A DNA stretch of 64,000 bases from Frigoribacterium sp. PhB24. Its GTDB lineage: Bacteria > Actinomycetota > Actinomycetes > Actinomycetales > Microbacteriaceae. Shown one piece after another: positions 8,638 through 18,608 of this stretch; within the stretch, counting starts at the first letter, position 1, and every line of letters begins with the position of its first letter. The position numbers and the translations under genes were made by a program. The notes beneath the pieces are model-generated. The model saw nothing but the letters and a program-made list of their open reading frames with translations. It was not told the origin of the DNA and made no database searches. The DNA is taken from NCBI RefSeq assembly GCF_003755185.1, contig NZ_RKIC01000013.1, positions 186,001 through 250,000 on the forward strand, given 5' to 3'.

Positions 8638-9924
8638 TCAGCTCGCCGAGGCCTGACGATCGTCGTCGACCGCGCGCAGCGACGAGGACGAGGAGGCGCG
8701 GCGCGCGTCGGTCACGCCGAACAGCGCCTCGAGCCCGTCGCGGAACTCGTCACCGCGGCCCTCACGGGCCAGCTCACGTGCTCGGACGGACGGGGTGTGC
8801 AGCAGGACGCCGGCCAGGTGGCGCAGGGCCGACTCGGTGCGCTCGGACGAGTCGCCGCGCGACCTGGCGCGCTCGATCTCGGCGTCGAGCAGATCGAAGA
8901 CGTGCTTGCGCAGGGCGACGACCGACGGGGTGAGCGACTGCTCGGCGGCGACGGCCTGGAATTCGGCGGCCGCCGACGAGACGAGTGCCCGGGCGTCGTC
9001 GGCCGCGCTGAGCTGGGGTAGCGGGGCGTGCAGGCTGATGGTCTCGAGGTCGAGCAGCTCGACGCCCTCGACGCCCGAGACGAGCGGGTCGACGTTGCGC
9101 GGCAGGCCGAGGTCGATGACGAGGCGGCGCCCGCCGGGTCGCACGACGTCGCGGGTGACGACCGGCTCGGTGGTCGAGGTGCAGGTGATCAGCACGTCGC
9201 TCCAGGCGACGGCGGTCGCGAGGTCGTCGTAGGGGGTCGCGGCGTGCTTGAGGCCGAACCACTCGGCGCGGCCGGAGCCCGAGTAGACGGCGAGCTGGTC
9301 GGCGCCGCGGTCGCGGAGCGCGGCCACGGTGGTGGCCGCGTACTGGCCGGTGCCCACGATGAGGACGCGCGCCTCGGACCAGTCGGTCACGCGTGAGGAC
9401 GCCAGTTCGAGGGCGAGGCGCACGAGCGAACGACCCGCGCCTCCGACGTTCGTGCGGTTCTTGATGCCACGCGAGGTCTGCGACGCCTTCTGGAAGAGAC
9501 GTTCGAGGTCGCGCGAGGTGGTGCCGTCGCGACGGGCGCGCTCGAGCGAGCGGCGCACCTGGCCCGAGATCTCGTCCTCGCCGACGACGACCGACTCGAG
9601 GCCCGAGCTGACGGCGAACAGGTGCTCGACGACCTCGTCGCCGGTGATGACCCGCACGCTGTCGCGCAGGTCGTCGGGCTCGACACCGCTGGCGGTGCTC
9701 ATGGTCTCGATCGTGGCCTCGACCGCCAGGGCACTGCCCGCGGTGAGGGGCTCGTCGACGTCGAGGTAGGCCTCGAAGCGGTTGCAGGTCGCGAGCACGA
9801 CCGCACCGCTCACGAAGTCGCTGCCGTCGACCAGCGTGCCCGCCGCCGAGGGCGCGCCGATGCTCAGCCTCTCGAGGAGGTCGAAGCTGGCGTTCTGGTG
9901 GGACGCCGTGAGGCAGATGAGCAC
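8638..9924 (-). CDS. hemA: Glutamyl-tRNA reductase
   Basis: The 428-residue enzyme carries the reactive Cys47 in [11 protein letters not shown] and the NADPH-binding [10 protein letters not shown] segment near the middle. It reduces glutamyl-tRNA(Glu) to glutamate-1-semialdehyde, the first committed step of the C5 route to haem; HemL, at the end of the rightward cluster, does the next step. The GTG at 9922-9924 lies 6 nt after TAGGAT (9931-9936), so the mRNA is leaderless. It is transcribed away from the other haem genes, with a Nudix gene downstream. The disordered C-terminal tail contains one copy of the dispersed GGAGGCGCG motif. Confidence 0.96.
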   Translation of the reverse strand: MLICLTASHQNASFDLLERLSIGAPSAAGTLVDGSDFVSGAVVLATCNRFEAYLDVDEPLTAGSALAVEATIETMSTASGVEPDDLRDSVRVITGDEVVEHLFAVSSGLESVVVGEDEISGQVRRSLERARRDGTTSRDLERLFQKASQTSRGIKNRTNVGGAGRSLVRLALELASSRVTDWSEARVLIVGTGQYAATTVAALRDRGADQLAVYSGSGRAEWFGLKHAATPYDDLATAVAWSDVLITCTSTTEPVVTRDVVRPGGRRLVIDLGLPRNVDPLVSGVEGVELLDLETISLHAPLPQLSAADDARALVSSAAAEFQAVAAEQSLTPSVVALRKHVFDLLDAEIERARSRGDSSERTESALRHLAGVLLHTPSVRARELAREGRGDEFRDGLEALFGVTDARRASSSSSLRAVDDDRQASAS

Positions 9925-9930
9925 TGGGAG

Positions 9931-9936
9931 ATCCTA
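9931..9936 (-). promoter_or_regulatory. hemA -10 box, leaderless
   Basis: TAGGAT on the minus strand ends 6 nt before the GTG start of hemA, so transcription should begin at or next to the start codon. No good -35 box is visible. Confidence 0.6.
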
Positions 9937-9963
9937 ACTCTGATCGGCGTTTTCGGCTGGGCG

Positions 9964-10016
9964 TTGACTCGATGTCGAGCGGCCGGGAATGCCGCAAGAA
10001 GGTTGCAGCTTGCAAC
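9964..10016 (+). promoter_or_regulatory. Candidate promoter and MarR-like operator of the oxidoreductase
   Basis: TTGACT (9964-9969) resembles a good -35 box, but the -10 at 17 bp spacing (GAATGC) is poor. Just downstream, around the expected start site, is a perfect inverted repeat GTTGCA-GCT-TGCAAC (10002-10016). TTGCAA-type half sites are typical of MarR-family repressors, so this may be an operator for stress-inducible control of the gene at 10077. No regulator gene lies next to it. Confidence 0.45.
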
Positions 10017-10076
10017 AACGGTGCCCGCGTCCGCATTCCGGTCGCGGGCCCGCACCGCATCGACGAAGGAGACACC

Positions 10077-11090
10077 ATGACCTCGACCACCAGCATCCAG
10101 TGGCAACTCGTCGCCCGCCCGCACGGCGAGCCCACCCCCGACGACGTCGCCCGCGTCGAGGTGACCCTGTCCGAGCTCGCCGACGGCGAGGTGCGCGTGC
10201 AGAACGAGTTCCTCTCGGTCGACCCCTACATGCGCGGTCGCATGAACGACGTGAAGTCGTACGTCCCGCCCTTCGCGCTCGGCGAGACCATGACCGGCGG
10301 TGCCGTCGGTCGCGTCGTCGAGTCGCGCTCGGACGACCTGCCGGTCGGCACCGTCGTGCTCCACGACCAGGGTTGGCGCGACGTGGCCCAGGGAGGCGCG
10401 GCCGCGTTCCGGCCCGTCCGGCCCGTCGACGGCGTGCCCCTGTCGGCATACCTGGGCGTCCTCGGTCTCACCGGGCTCACCGCGTACGTCGGCCTGACCG
10501 AGATCGCCGGCATCCGCGAGGGCGACGTCGTCTTCGTCTCGGGCGCCGCCGGGGCCGTCGGCACCATGGTCGGCCAGATCGCCCGCCTCAAGGGAGCCTC
10601 GCGCGTGATCGGCAGCGCGGGATCGGCGGAGAAGGTCGAGCTGCTGACCTCGAAATACGGCTTCGACGCCGCGTTCGACTACAAGGACGGCGACGTCTCG
10701 GAGCTGCTCGCCGAGGCCGCGCCCGACGGCATCGACGTCTACTTCGACAACGTCGGCGGCGACCACCTGTCCGCCGCCCTCGCCTCGTTCCGCACGGGCG
10801 GCCGCGCGGCGCTCTGCGGCTCGATCGCGAACTACAACTCCACCGGAGCCCCCGTCGGCATCACCGGCATGACGAAGATGGTCACGCGGGGCCTGACGAT
10901 GAAGGGCTTCACCCTGGGCGACTACCGCCACCTCGCACCGGCGTTCCAGGCCGAGATGGGTCCCTGGCTCGCCGCCGGCGACGTCGTGTACGACGAGACG
11001 GTCGTCGACGGGATCGACTCGGCGTTCGACGCCTTCACCGGGCTGATGCGGGGCGACAACGTCGGCAAGATGGTCGTCGCGGTCTCCTGA
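10077..11090 (+). CDS. NADP-dependent oxidoreductase, zinc-free MDR type (CurA/leukotriene B4 dehydrogenase-like)
   Basis: The 337-residue protein belongs to the zinc-independent medium-chain reductases: [12 protein letters not shown] near residue 50 and the nucleotide-binding [20 protein letters not shown] segment near 155-175 are diagnostic, with [10 protein letters not shown] downstream. Such enzymes reduce alpha,beta-unsaturated ketones or quinones with NADPH. ATG 10077 is preceded by AAGGAG 6 nt upstream. A palindromic operator lies in its leader. It sits alone between hemA and hemE, ends in a stem-loop at 11134-11175, and has no obvious haem role. Confidence 0.9.
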   Translation: MTSTTSIQWQLVARPHGEPTPDDVARVEVTLSELADGEVRVQNEFLSVDPYMRGRMNDVKSYVPPFALGETMTGGAVGRVVESRSDDLPVGTVVLHDQGWRDVAQGGAAAFRPVRPVDGVPLSAYLGVLGLTGLTAYVGLTEIAGIREGDVVFVSGAAGAVGTMVGQIARLKGASRVIGSAGSAEKVELLTSKYGFDAAFDYKDGDVSELLAEAAPDGIDVYFDNVGGDHLSAALASFRTGGRAALCGSIANYNSTGAPVGITGMTKMVTRGLTMKGFTLGDYRHLAPAFQAEMGPWLAAGDVVYDETVVDGIDSAFDAFTGLMRGDNVGKMVVAVS

Positions 11091-11133
11091 CCCGCGCCTC
11101 CTCGGCTCGTCGGCCCCTCGCGACGGCGAGCGG

Positions 11134-11175
11134 ACCCGACGGGGTGGCCCCGGCGTCCCCGGGCCCCCGTCGGGT
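11134..11175 (+). terminator. Stem-loop after the oxidoreductase gene
   Basis: ACCCGACGGGG (11134-11144) pairs with CCCCGTCGGGT (11165-11175). There is no U tract, as is usual in high-GC actinobacteria. It sits just before hemE and may separate the two transcription units. Confidence 0.45.
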
Positions 11176-11218
11176 CGCCTCGACGCGACGTCCAGCGGGC
11201 GATGGGACAATCGAGCAC

Positions 11219-12286
11219 GTGACCCAGACCTCCGCCCTGCCCGAGCAGCACCCCCTGGCCGCCGGCCTCACGACGCGTTCGCCGCTGGTCCGCGCGTTGC
11301 GAGGCGACCGGCCCGAGACCCTGCCGGTGTGGTTCATGCGACAGGCGGGTCGCTCGCTGCCCGAGTACCGCGAGCTGCGCGTCGGCACCAAGATGCTCGA
11401 CGCCTGCCTCACGCCCGACCTGGCGAGCGAGATCACCCTGCAGCCCGTGCGTCGTCACGGCGTCGACGCGGGCATCTTCTTCAGCGACATCGTCGTGCCG
11501 ATCAAGCTCGCCGGCGTCGCGGTCGACATCGTCCCGGGTCGTGGGCCGGTGCTCGAGACGCCGATCCGCACGGCCGCCGACGTGGCGGCCCTGCGGCCGA
11601 TCGACCCGGAGGCGCTGGCCCCGATCGCCGCGGGCGTCGCCCAGACCGTCGCCCAGCTCGGCGGCACGCCGCTGATCGGGTTCGCCGGCGCGCCGTTCAC
11701 CCTCGCCGCCTACCTCGTCGAGGGCGGACCGTCGAAGGACCACATCCGTGCCAGGGCCCTGATGCACAGTGATCCCGAGACCTGGGACGCCCTGCTCACC
11801 TGGGCCGCCGACGTGACCGGCGCCTTCCTCCGGGCCCAGGTGCTCGCCGGGGCGAGCGCCGCCCAGTTGTTCGACTCGTGGGTCGGCTCGCTGTCGCTCG
11901 CCGACTACACGGCGCACGTGGCCCGCCACTCGGCGCGTGCCCTCTCGCACGTCGCCGACCTCGACGTGCCGCGCATCCACTTCGGCGTCGGCAGTGGCGA
12001 GGTGCTCGCCGCCATGCGCGACGTCGGCACCGACGCCGTGGGCGTCGACTGGCGCGTCCCGCTCGACGAGGCCTCGCGCCGGCTCGGCGGGTCGACCCCG
12101 GTGCAGGGCAACATCGACCCGGCCATGCTCCAGGCGCCCTGGGCCGTCCTCGACGCGCACGTCCGTGACGTGGTCGAGCGTGGCCGAGCGGCCCCCGCCC
12201 ACGTGCTCAACCTCGGTCACGGCGTCAGCCCCGACACCGACCCCGACGTGTTGACCCGCATCGTCGAGCTCGCCCACACGCTGTGA
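11219..12286 (+). CDS. hemE: Uroporphyrinogen decarboxylase
   Basis: The 355-residue enzyme has the N-terminal signature [19 protein letters not shown] with the conserved Arg pair, plus [17 protein letters not shown] and the late VQGNIDPA and LGHGV segments. It decarboxylates uroporphyrinogen III to coproporphyrinogen III in the cytosol. The GTG at 11219 lies 7 nt after GACAAT (11206-11211), a possible leaderless -10. The stop overlaps the hemY start by 4 bp (GTGA), so the two are translationally coupled. Confidence 0.96.
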   Translation: MTQTSALPEQHPLAAGLTTRSPLVRALRGDRPETLPVWFMRQAGRSLPEYRELRVGTKMLDACLTPDLASEITLQPVRRHGVDAGIFFSDIVVPIKLAGVAVDIVPGRGPVLETPIRTAADVAALRPIDPEALAPIAAGVAQTVAQLGGTPLIGFAGAPFTLAAYLVEGGPSKDHIRARALMHSDPETWDALLTWAADVTGAFLRAQVLAGASAAQLFDSWVGSLSLADYTAHVARHSARALSHVADLDVPRIHFGVGSGEVLAAMRDVGTDAVGVDWRVPLDEASRRLGGSTPVQGNIDPAMLQAPWAVLDAHVRDVVERGRAAPAHVLNLGHGVSPDTDPDVLTRIVELAHTL

Positions 12287-13647
12287 CCCCGCCCGTCGTC
12301 ACCCCGGGCGGCGCCGTCGACGTCGCCGTGGTGGGCGGCGGCATGGGCGGCATCGTGCTCGCCCGCGACCTGGCCGCCGCGGGGCTGCACGTCGTCCTGT
12401 TCGAGGCGTCCGACCGGCTCGGGGGCGAGGTCTCACGACACGTGGTCGCCGACATCGCGCTCGATGCCGGGGCCGAGAGCTTCGCGACCCGGGGTGGCAC
12501 GGTCGCCGGGTTCGCCACCGAGCTCGGCCTCGGCGACGACATCGTCCTGCCCGACCCGCGGGGCGCCTGGCTGCACGAGGCCGACGGAGAATCTCTCCCG
12601 ATCCCGCGCACCGGGTTGCTCGGAATCCCCGGTGATCCCTCCGCCGCCGACGTCCGGGCCGTCGTCGGCGCGGACGGGGTACGGCGCGCGCTCGCCGACG
12701 CCGAGCTGGCGGCCGACGTCGGAAGCGACGAAACCACCCTGGGCGGTCTCGTCCGGGCGCGCATGGGCGACGCGGTCGTCGACCGGCTCGTCAGCCCCAT
12801 CGTCTCGGGCGTCCACTCCCTCCACCCCGACCTGCTCGCGGTCGACCGCGTCGCTCCCGGATTGCGCTCCGCCCTGCGACGCGAGGGCAGCCTCGCCGGT
12901 GCCGTGCTCGGACTGCGCGCCCTGGCTCCGGCCGGCTCGGCGGTGGCCGGCATCCGGGGTGGTCTCGCCCGCCTCGTCGACCCGATCGTCGCCGATCTCG
13001 ACCGGCACGGCGTCGACGTCCGGCTCGGCACGCGCGTCCGCTCGATCGACGAGTCGGGCGTCGAGACCGCCGGCGGCGAGCACGTGCGCGCGCGACAGGT
13101 CGTGCTGGCCGTCGGGGACCACGACGCGGTGGCGCTGACGACCCGCGCCTCCTCGGTACCGCCCGGGGCGATCACGCTCGCGACCCTGGTCGTCGACCGG
13201 CCCGAGCTCGACGCGGCTCCCCGGGGCACGGGAGTGCTCGTCGCACCCGGCTCGACCGGGCTGCGAGCCAAGGCCCTCACTCACGCGACCGTCAAGTGGA
13301 GCTGGCTGGCCGACCTCGCCGGGGGACGCCACGTGCTGCGGCTCAGCTTCGACTCGCCCGTCGTCGATCGCGGCACGTCCGACGCCGAGGTGCGCGACGC
13401 GGCGCTCGCCGACGCCTCGACCCTGCTCGGCGTCGACCTCGCCGAGCGCCACCTGGTCGGCTTCGGGCGGGCGACCTGGGACGCCCCGCGTCGGGCCGAG
13501 GCCGTGGCGGTCACCGAGCCCGTGGTCGAGGTCGTGCAGGCAGGAGGCGCGGTGGCGGGACGCGGGCTCGCCGCGATCGTCGCCCACTCGCGTCGTCAGG
13601 CGGCCACCCTCGTGGCGGCGCTCTCGTCGCCCTCATCCCGCGACTGA
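12283..13647 (+). CDS. hemY: Coproporphyrinogen III oxidase / protoporphyrinogen oxidase (FAD)
   Basis: The 454-residue flavoprotein opens with a dinucleotide-binding motif ([19 protein letters not shown]) and the FEASDRLGG segment that contacts FAD ribose. In Gram-positive and actinobacterial genomes with hemQ, this enzyme (also called CgoX) oxidises coproporphyrinogen III to coproporphyrin III. It overlaps hemE by 4 bp. The later genes hemQ and hemH in the same region complete the coproporphyrin-dependent branch. The C-terminal half is less conserved and includes AGRG-type and HSRRQ residues near the end. Confidence 0.92.
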   Translation: MTPPVVTPGGAVDVAVVGGGMGGIVLARDLAAAGLHVVLFEASDRLGGEVSRHVVADIALDAGAESFATRGGTVAGFATELGLGDDIVLPDPRGAWLHEADGESLPIPRTGLLGIPGDPSAADVRAVVGADGVRRALADAELAADVGSDETTLGGLVRARMGDAVVDRLVSPIVSGVHSLHPDLLAVDRVAPGLRSALRREGSLAGAVLGLRALAPAGSAVAGIRGGLARLVDPIVADLDRHGVDVRLGTRVRSIDESGVETAGGEHVRARQVVLAVGDHDAVALTTRASSVPPGAITLATLVVDRPELDAAPRGTGVLVAPGSTGLRAKALTHATVKWSWLADLAGGRHVLRLSFDSPVVDRGTSDAEVRDAALADASTLLGVDLAERHLVGFGRATWDAPRRAEAVAVTEPVVEVVQAGGAVAGRGLAAIVAHSRRQAATLVAALSSPSSRD

Positions 13648-13763
13648 GCGCACGGGGTCGGCCGCGTTCGGTCCGGCGCGGGCGACGGGCAGCCGGCTCG
13701 GGCTACATTGGAGGGACGTGTGCGGCACATGCCGTGACGCGTACGACCACGAATGGAGTCCTC

Positions 13764-14012
13764 GTGCGAGGCAAACTGATCTTCGTCGCCGGAGCCGCTG
13801 TCGGATTCGTGCTCGGCGCCCGCGCCGGCCACGACCGGTACGAGCAGATCACCGAGAGGGCGTCCAAGGTCTGGAACAGCCGGGCCGTCCAGCGCCAGGT
13901 CGCCAAGGGCCAGGACTTCGCCGGTGCCAAGACGGCCGACGGGGTCGACGCCCTCGTCACGGGCATCACCCGCGGCATCGCCAAGCTCTTCGGTGGCGGC
14001 CGCAAGAAATGA
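13764..14012 (+). CDS. Small membrane protein, YtxH-like
   Basis: This 82-residue protein starts at GTG 13764 with GGAG 6 nt upstream. One N-terminal hydrophobic helix with small residues (FVAGAAVGFVLGARAG) is followed by a basic amphipathic region and a Lys/Arg-rich tail, the layout of YtxH-like or general-stress membrane proteins of Microbacteriaceae. A TACATT -10 candidate lies at 13704-13709. Its stop overlaps the next start by 4 bp (ATGA), so it is co-translated with the holin-X gene. Function unknown; it is inserted inside the haem region. Confidence 0.75.
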   Translation: MRGKLIFVAGAAVGFVLGARAGHDRYEQITERASKVWNSRAVQRQVAKGQDFAGAKTADGVDALVTGITRGIAKLFGGGRKK

Positions 14013-14458
14013 CCGACTCGACGCGCAGCGACAAGGTGCGGCACAAGACGAGGCCGCGGTCGCTCTTCGCCCTCGTGCAGGACGTGCCGACGCTGGTCAC
14101 CGACCTCGTCAAGGGCGAGCTGGCCCTCCTCAAGTACGAGGTCATCGGCACGCTCAAGGCGTTCGGCATCGGCGCCGGGTTCCTGGTCGGGGCGCTCGTC
14201 TTCGTCTTCGCCATGCTCGGCGTCCTGCTGACCGGCATCGTCCTGCTGCTCGCCATCTGGCTGCCCGGTTGGGCATCGGCACTCATCGTCGCCGGCGTCC
14301 TGCTGCTCGTGGCCGCCCTGCTGGCGTTCCTCGGGTACAAGGCGATCAAGAAGGGGCTCCCGGCGGTCCCCGAGAAGACCATCGCCAGCCTCAAGGCCGA
14401 CCTCAAGGCCGTCAAGGGCGTGGGTTCGATCCCCGGCGCCCGCCTCGACGAGCGCTGA
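14009..14458 (+). CDS. Phage-holin-family (holin-X, PF07332-type) membrane protein
   Basis: The 149-residue protein has a soluble N-terminal stretch (LFALVQDVPTLVTDLVKGEL), then two long hydrophobic segments at about residues 50-80 and 85-110, and a basic C-terminus. This is the actinobacterial holin-X layout. Despite the name the family is chromosomal and is not evidence for a prophage. It overlaps the preceding gene by 4 bp and is followed 49 bp later by a DUF3618 gene, a trio often found together in actinobacteria. Its role is unknown, probably in the cell envelope. Confidence 0.8.
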   Translation: MTDSTRSDKVRHKTRPRSLFALVQDVPTLVTDLVKGELALLKYEVIGTLKAFGIGAGFLVGALVFVFAMLGVLLTGIVLLLAIWLPGWASALIVAGVLLLVAALLAFLGYKAIKKGLPAVPEKTIASLKADLKAVKGVGSIPGARLDER

Positions 14459-14507
14459 CGCGCCTCCTCGACACCCCCATCCTTCCCCCGTTCCCGACAG
14501 GAGCACC

Positions 14508-14735
14508 GTGAGCGACAGCAGCGACATCCAGGCCCACATCGACCGCACGCGCGCCGAGCTCGCCGCGACCCTCAACGAGCTCGAGGACAAACTGAACGTA
14601 CCCAAGCAGTTGGGCGTCGCGGGGCACCGCGCCAAGGCGTCGTTCGACCGCGACAAGACCCCGTGGCTCGCCGCCGCCGGGGCGGGCGCGCTGGCCGTGG
14701 CGGGCGTCGTCGTCGCGGTCGTCAAGCGCCGCTGA
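14508..14735 (+). CDS. DUF3618-domain membrane protein
   Basis: The 75-residue protein shows the DUF3618 N-terminus (IQAHIDRTRAELAATLNELE), a short amphipathic helix, followed by a single C-terminal hydrophobic helix (WLAAAGAGALAVAGVVVAVV) and a basic end. It starts at GTG 14508 with CAGGAG just upstream. It is the third gene of the small-membrane-protein module between hemY and hemQ. Function unknown. Confidence 0.85.
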   Translation: MSDSSDIQAHIDRTRAELAATLNELEDKLNVPKQLGVAGHRAKASFDRDKTPWLAAAGAGALAVAGVVVAVVKRR

Positions 14736-14835
14736 CCGGTCGCTCGGCTCGTCCCCCGGTGGGCCGGAGCGCCCGTTCGCTCGACCGGGAGCAACCTGGT
14801 TGGGCTCCCAGCGTGCCGAGAGAGAGAATGGATCC

Positions 14836-15609
14836 ATGAGTTCCAGCGCCGACGCGGCAGCGCCCGTACTGCCGACGTCCGATTCACCCGCAGCAGACGC
14901 TCCCACCCAGCCCGGTGACGCCGCGGCGAGCACGCCCGCACCCGCCGAACGCCTCGGCTACACGCTCTGGGCCGTCCTGCGCCGCGACCCCCAGAACCCC
15001 TACGCCCCAGAGCTCGACGACGTCCCCCAGCTGGACGCGGTCGTCGACGCCCTGGCCGGTCTCGGCGTGACCGTGCGGGGCTTCTACGACGTCAGCGCCC
15101 TGCGCGCCGACGCCGACATCATGATCTGGCTGCACGGCGAGGTGCCCGAGACCGTCCAGTCCGCCTATCGACAGCTGCTGCGCACCGACGTCCTCGGCGG
15201 CCTGCTGCCGACCTGGAACGCCATGGGCATGCACCGCGACGCCGAGTTCTCGCGCAACCACAGCCCGGCCTTCATGCGTGGCAAGGCACCCGAGACCTGG
15301 CTCACGGTGTACCCGTTCGTGCGCAGCTACGAGTGGTACCTGCTGCCCGAGGCCGAGCGCCGCCAGATGCTGGCCGACCACGGCAAGCAGGGCTCCGAGC
15401 ACCGCGCCGTGCTGACCAACACGGTCGCCAGCTTCTCGCTCGGCGACTACGAGTGGATCCTCGCCCTCGAGGCACCCGAGCTCGTCCAGCTCGTCGACCT
15501 CATGCGCGACCTCCGGTACACCGAGGCGCGCCGCCACGTCCGCGAAGAGATCCCGTTCTACACGGGCCGACGCATCCCCACCACCGACATCATCGAGGTC
15601 TTGTCGTGA
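14836..15609 (+). CDS. hemQ: Coproheme decarboxylase (chlorite dismutase family)
   Basis: The 257-residue protein has a low-complexity Ala/Pro-rich N-terminus of about 35 residues, then the ChdC core from LGYTLWAVLRR, with MIWLHGE, the ETWLTVYPFVRSYEWYLLP segment and the conserved PFYTGRRI near the end. It decarboxylates iron-coproporphyrin III to haem b, using peroxide. The start at 14836 is chosen over an in-frame ATG at 14800, because GAGAAT ends 6 nt upstream and an AGAGAG stretch could also serve as ribosome site. It overlaps hemH by 4 bp (GTGA). Confidence 0.93.
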   Translation: MSSSADAAAPVLPTSDSPAADAPTQPGDAAASTPAPAERLGYTLWAVLRRDPQNPYAPELDDVPQLDAVVDALAGLGVTVRGFYDVSALRADADIMIWLHGEVPETVQSAYRQLLRTDVLGGLLPTWNAMGMHRDAEFSRNHSPAFMRGKAPETWLTVYPFVRSYEWYLLPEAERRQMLADHGKQGSEHRAVLTNTVASFSLGDYEWILALEAPELVQLVDLMRDLRYTEARRHVREEIPFYTGRRIPTTDIIEVLS

Positions 15610-16829
15610 CCGACACCAGCCACATCTCCAACGGGCAGTTCGTCCGCAACGCGACCCCCGCAGCGGCCTCGGGGCCAGAGCACGTCTCCGAGCCCACGGA
15701 CTACGACGCCATCCTGCTGGCGGGCTTCGGCGGGCCCGAGGGGCAGGACGACGTCATCCCCTTCCTGCGCAACGTCACGCGGGGGCGCGGCATCCCCGAA
15801 GAACGCCTCGAAGAGGTCGCGACCCACTACCGCCACTTCGGCGGCGTCAGCCCGATCAACGAGCACAACCGCGAGCTCAAGGCCGCCCTCGAGGCCGAAC
15901 TCGAACGCCGCGGCATCGACCTGCCCGTCATCTGGGGCAACCGCAACTGGCAGCCCTACATGGCCGACGCCGTGCGCGAGGCCGACGAGCGCGGGTTCCG
16001 CAAGCTCATCGCCGTCGCGACCAGCGCCTACTCGTCGTACAGCTCCTGCCGCCAGTACCGCGAGGACTTCGCGATGGCTCTCGACGCCACCGGGCTCGGC
16101 GACACCATGCAGATCGACAAGGTGCGCCAGTTCTTCGACCACCCCGGGTTCGTGCAGCCCTTCATCGACGGCGTGCGCGACGCCCTCGTCAAGGCTCGTG
16201 CCGAGAACGAGGGCCTCGACCTCGCCACCCAGGTGCAGGTGCTCTTCGCGACGCACTCGATCCCGTCGACGGACGCGGCCAAGAGCGGGCCCGAGGCACG
16301 CGGCTTCGACGCCGACGGTGCCTACGCCGCCCAGCACAAGGCCGTGGCCGAGGTCGTCATGGCCGCCGCCGAGGCAGCACTCGGGCTCGACGTGCCCGAC
16401 GGGGGCGGCACGACCGTCCCCTGGCAGCTCGTCTACCAGTCGCGCAGCGGCCCCCCCTCGATGCCGTGGCTCGAACCCGACATCAACGACGCCATCGACG
16501 ACCTGGCCGGCGGTCCGACCCGTGCCGTCGTCATCGTGCCGCTCGGCTTCGTCAGCGACCACATGGAGGTCATGTGGGACCTCGACAACGAGGCGATGGA
16601 GACCAGCGAGAAGAACGGCTTCTGGGCCACGCGCACCCCGACCCCTGGCATCGACCCCGTCTACGTCACCGGGCTCGTCGACCTCGTGCTCGAGCGTCGT
16701 GACGGCGTGCCGGTCGAGGACCGTCCGCACGTGACCGACCTCGGTCCCTGGTACGACGTCTGTCGCCCCGGCTGCTGCGAGAACGTGAGGCTCGGTTTCA
16801 AACCCGCCCTGTCCGGCCTGGTGCCCTGA
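15606..16829 (+). CDS. hemH: Coproporphyrin ferrochelatase
   Basis: The 407-residue enzyme has the ferrochelatase signature LLAGFGGPEGQDDVIPFL near residue 38, HFGGVSPINEHN, the SAYSSYSSCRQYREDF segment, and the iron-site region LGFVSDHMEVMWDLDNE with conserved His and Glu. In an organism with HemQ it inserts iron into coproporphyrin III. A C-terminal CRPGCCEN stretch recalls the cysteine ligands of [2Fe-2S] actinobacterial ferrochelatases, which are made of one internal and three C-terminal cysteines. It overlaps hemQ by 4 bp and hemC follows after 4 bp. Confidence 0.93.
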   Translation: MTDTSHISNGQFVRNATPAAASGPEHVSEPTDYDAILLAGFGGPEGQDDVIPFLRNVTRGRGIPEERLEEVATHYRHFGGVSPINEHNRELKAALEAELERRGIDLPVIWGNRNWQPYMADAVREADERGFRKLIAVATSAYSSYSSCRQYREDFAMALDATGLGDTMQIDKVRQFFDHPGFVQPFIDGVRDALVKARAENEGLDLATQVQVLFATHSIPSTDAAKSGPEARGFDADGAYAAQHKAVAEVVMAAAEAALGLDVPDGGGTTVPWQLVYQSRSGPPSMPWLEPDINDAIDDLAGGPTRAVVIVPLGFVSDHMEVMWDLDNEAMETSEKNGFWATRTPTPGIDPVYVTGLVDLVLERRDGVPVEDRPHVTDLGPWYDVCRPGCCENVRLGFKPALSGLVP

Positions 16830-16833
16830 CCCC

Positions 16834-17820
16834 GTGGCGACCATCCGCATCGGCACCCGGGGCAGCGCGCTGGCCGTCGCCCAGTCGACCACCGTCGCCG
16901 AACGCATCGCGACCGCGACCGGTCACGACGTCGAGCTCGTCCGCATCAAGACCGAGGGCGATCGTTCGCAGGGCACGGGCGAGTCCCTCGCCTCGCTCGG
17001 TGGCACGGGCGTCTTCGCCAGCGCCCTGCGCGAGGCGTTGCTCGCCGACGAGTGCGACGCGCTGGTGCACTCGCTCAAGGACCTCCCCACCGCCACGCAC
17101 CCCGGCCTCGTCATCGGCGCCACGCCCGGCCGGGCGGACGCCCGCGACGCCCTCTGCGCCCGCGACGGGTTGACCCTCGAAGGGCTGCCCGCGGGGGCAC
17201 GCGTCGGCACGGGCTCCCCGCGCCGTGCCGCCCAGCTGCTCTCGCGACGCCCCGACCTCGAGGTCGTCGACATCCGCGGCAACGTCGACACGCGGCTCGG
17301 TCGCGTCGGCGACGACCTCGACGCCGTGTTGCTGAGCGCCGCCGGCCTCGGACGTCTCGGGCGGCTCGACGCCGCGACCGAACTGCTCGGGCTCGGCTTC
17401 TGGCCCAGCGCGCCGGGTCAGGGTTCGCTGGCCGTCGAGGTCCGCGAGGACGACCCGGACGAGGCGCTCGCCCGGGGGCTGGCCGCCATCGAAGACGACG
17501 AGACCCGCCTCGTGGTCACGGCCGAGCGTGCCGTGCTGGCCGGTCTCGAGGCCGGTTGCGCGGCGCCCGTGGGCGCGAGCGCGGTCGTCGACGCCGGATT
17601 GCTGTTGCTCAGCGCGACGGTCTACAGCCCCGACGGCAGCCGACGCCTCAGCTCGTCGCACGCCGTCTCGCTCGACGACGGCCCGCTCGTCGCGCGACTC
17701 GCCGACGTCCACGAGGTCGCCGGTCGGGTGGTCGACGAACTGCTCGACTCGGGCGCGGCCGAGTTCGCCCCGTTGGGTGGCGGACCCTCCGGCGGTGACC
17801 CCCTGGGCAGCGCCTCGTGA
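16834..17820 (+). CDS. hemC: Porphobilinogen deaminase (hydroxymethylbilane synthase)
   Basis: The 328-residue enzyme begins IRIGTRGSALAVAQ, carries HSLKDLPT, the arginine-rich GTGSPRRAAQL segment and the cofactor-attachment Cys242 in EAGCAAPVG. It assembles four porphobilinogens into hydroxymethylbilane on a covalently bound dipyrromethane cofactor. The start is GTG 16834, 4 bp after hemH. It overlaps hemD by 4 bp (GTGA). Confidence 0.96.
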   Translation: MATIRIGTRGSALAVAQSTTVAERIATATGHDVELVRIKTEGDRSQGTGESLASLGGTGVFASALREALLADECDALVHSLKDLPTATHPGLVIGATPGRADARDALCARDGLTLEGLPAGARVGTGSPRRAAQLLSRRPDLEVVDIRGNVDTRLGRVGDDLDAVLLSAAGLGRLGRLDAATELLGLGFWPSAPGQGSLAVEVREDDPDEALARGLAAIEDDETRLVVTAERAVLAGLEAGCAAPVGASAVVDAGLLLLSATVYSPDGSRRLSSSHAVSLDDGPLVARLADVHEVAGRVVDELLDSGAAEFAPLGGGPSGGDPLGSAS

Positions 17821-18608
17821 CGGCCGACAAGCCGCTCAAGGGCGTCCGAGTCCTCGTTCCGCGAGGCGGGAAATGGGGGGACGGCGTCGCGGCCTCGCTG
17901 CGGTCGCACGGTGCGGCACCCGTGATCGCGCCCCTGATCAACTTCGCCCCGGCCGAGACGCCCGAGCTGCTCGCCGCGGCGCTCGCCCGCCTCGAGTCCG
18001 GGGTCTACGAGTGGCTCGTCGTCACCAGCGCCACGACGGTCGACGTGCTGGTCGGCAACGGCATCCGCCCTCCCGCGTCCACCCGGGTCGCCGCGGTCGG
18101 CGAGACCACCGCGGCAGCCCTGGGCCTGGCGGGCATCCGCGTCGACTTCGTACCCGAGGGTGACAACTCCGCCCGCGGACTCGTCAAAGAGTGGCCGGCC
18201 GACGAGGTCACCGGCCGTGTGCTCGTGCCCCAGTCCGACCTCGCCGAGCCGACCCTCGTCGCCGGGCTGTCGACCCGAGGCTTCGACGCCGAGTTCGTCT
18301 CGGCCTACCGGACGGTCGGCGTGCCCGTGTCGGACGAGGTGCGCCACGGCGTCGCCGACGGCTCGATCGGCGTTCTGCTCGTCACCTCGGGCAGCGTGGC
18401 CCGTCAGATCGCCGCCCAGCTGGCACCCCTGCCCGTGGCGACCCTCGTCGCGTGCATCGGCCCGCGCACCGCCTTCGACGCCCGTGCCGCGGGACTCCCC
18501 GTGCACCTGATCGCCGAGACCCGATCGGCGGCGGCCCTCGTCGAGGCCGTGGTGGACCACGCCCTCGACGGTCCGTCCGCCGGAACACCCCCCACCGAGA
18601 AGGACTGA
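17817..18608 (+). CDS. hemD: Uroporphyrinogen-III synthase
   Basis: The 263-residue protein has the poorly conserved two-lobed HemD fold: an N-terminal [17 protein letters not shown], a middle [11 protein letters not shown] and a late [11 protein letters not shown] segment with the Thr/Ser residues that mark the family. It closes and inverts ring D of hydroxymethylbilane. Identity rests partly on position: it overlaps hemC by 4 bp and its stop overlaps the hemB ATG by one base (TGATG). Confidence 0.9.
   Translation: MTADKPLKGVRVLVPRGGKWGDGVAASLRSHGAAPVIAPLINFAPAETPELLAAALARLESGVYEWLVVTSATTVDVLVGNGIRPPASTRVAAVGETTAAALGLAGIRVDFVPEGDNSARGLVKEWPADEVTGRVLVPQSDLAEPTLVAGLSTRGFDAEFVSAYRTVGVPVSDEVRHGVADGSIGVLLVTSGSVARQIAAQLAPLPVATLVACIGPRTAFDARAAGLPVHLIAETRSAAALVEAVVDHALDGPSAGTPPTEKD

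Noticed and set aside
14009-14458. Holin-X protein as a sign of a prophage
   Set aside because: The family is chromosomal in actinobacteria and no phage structural, integrase or lysis genes are near.
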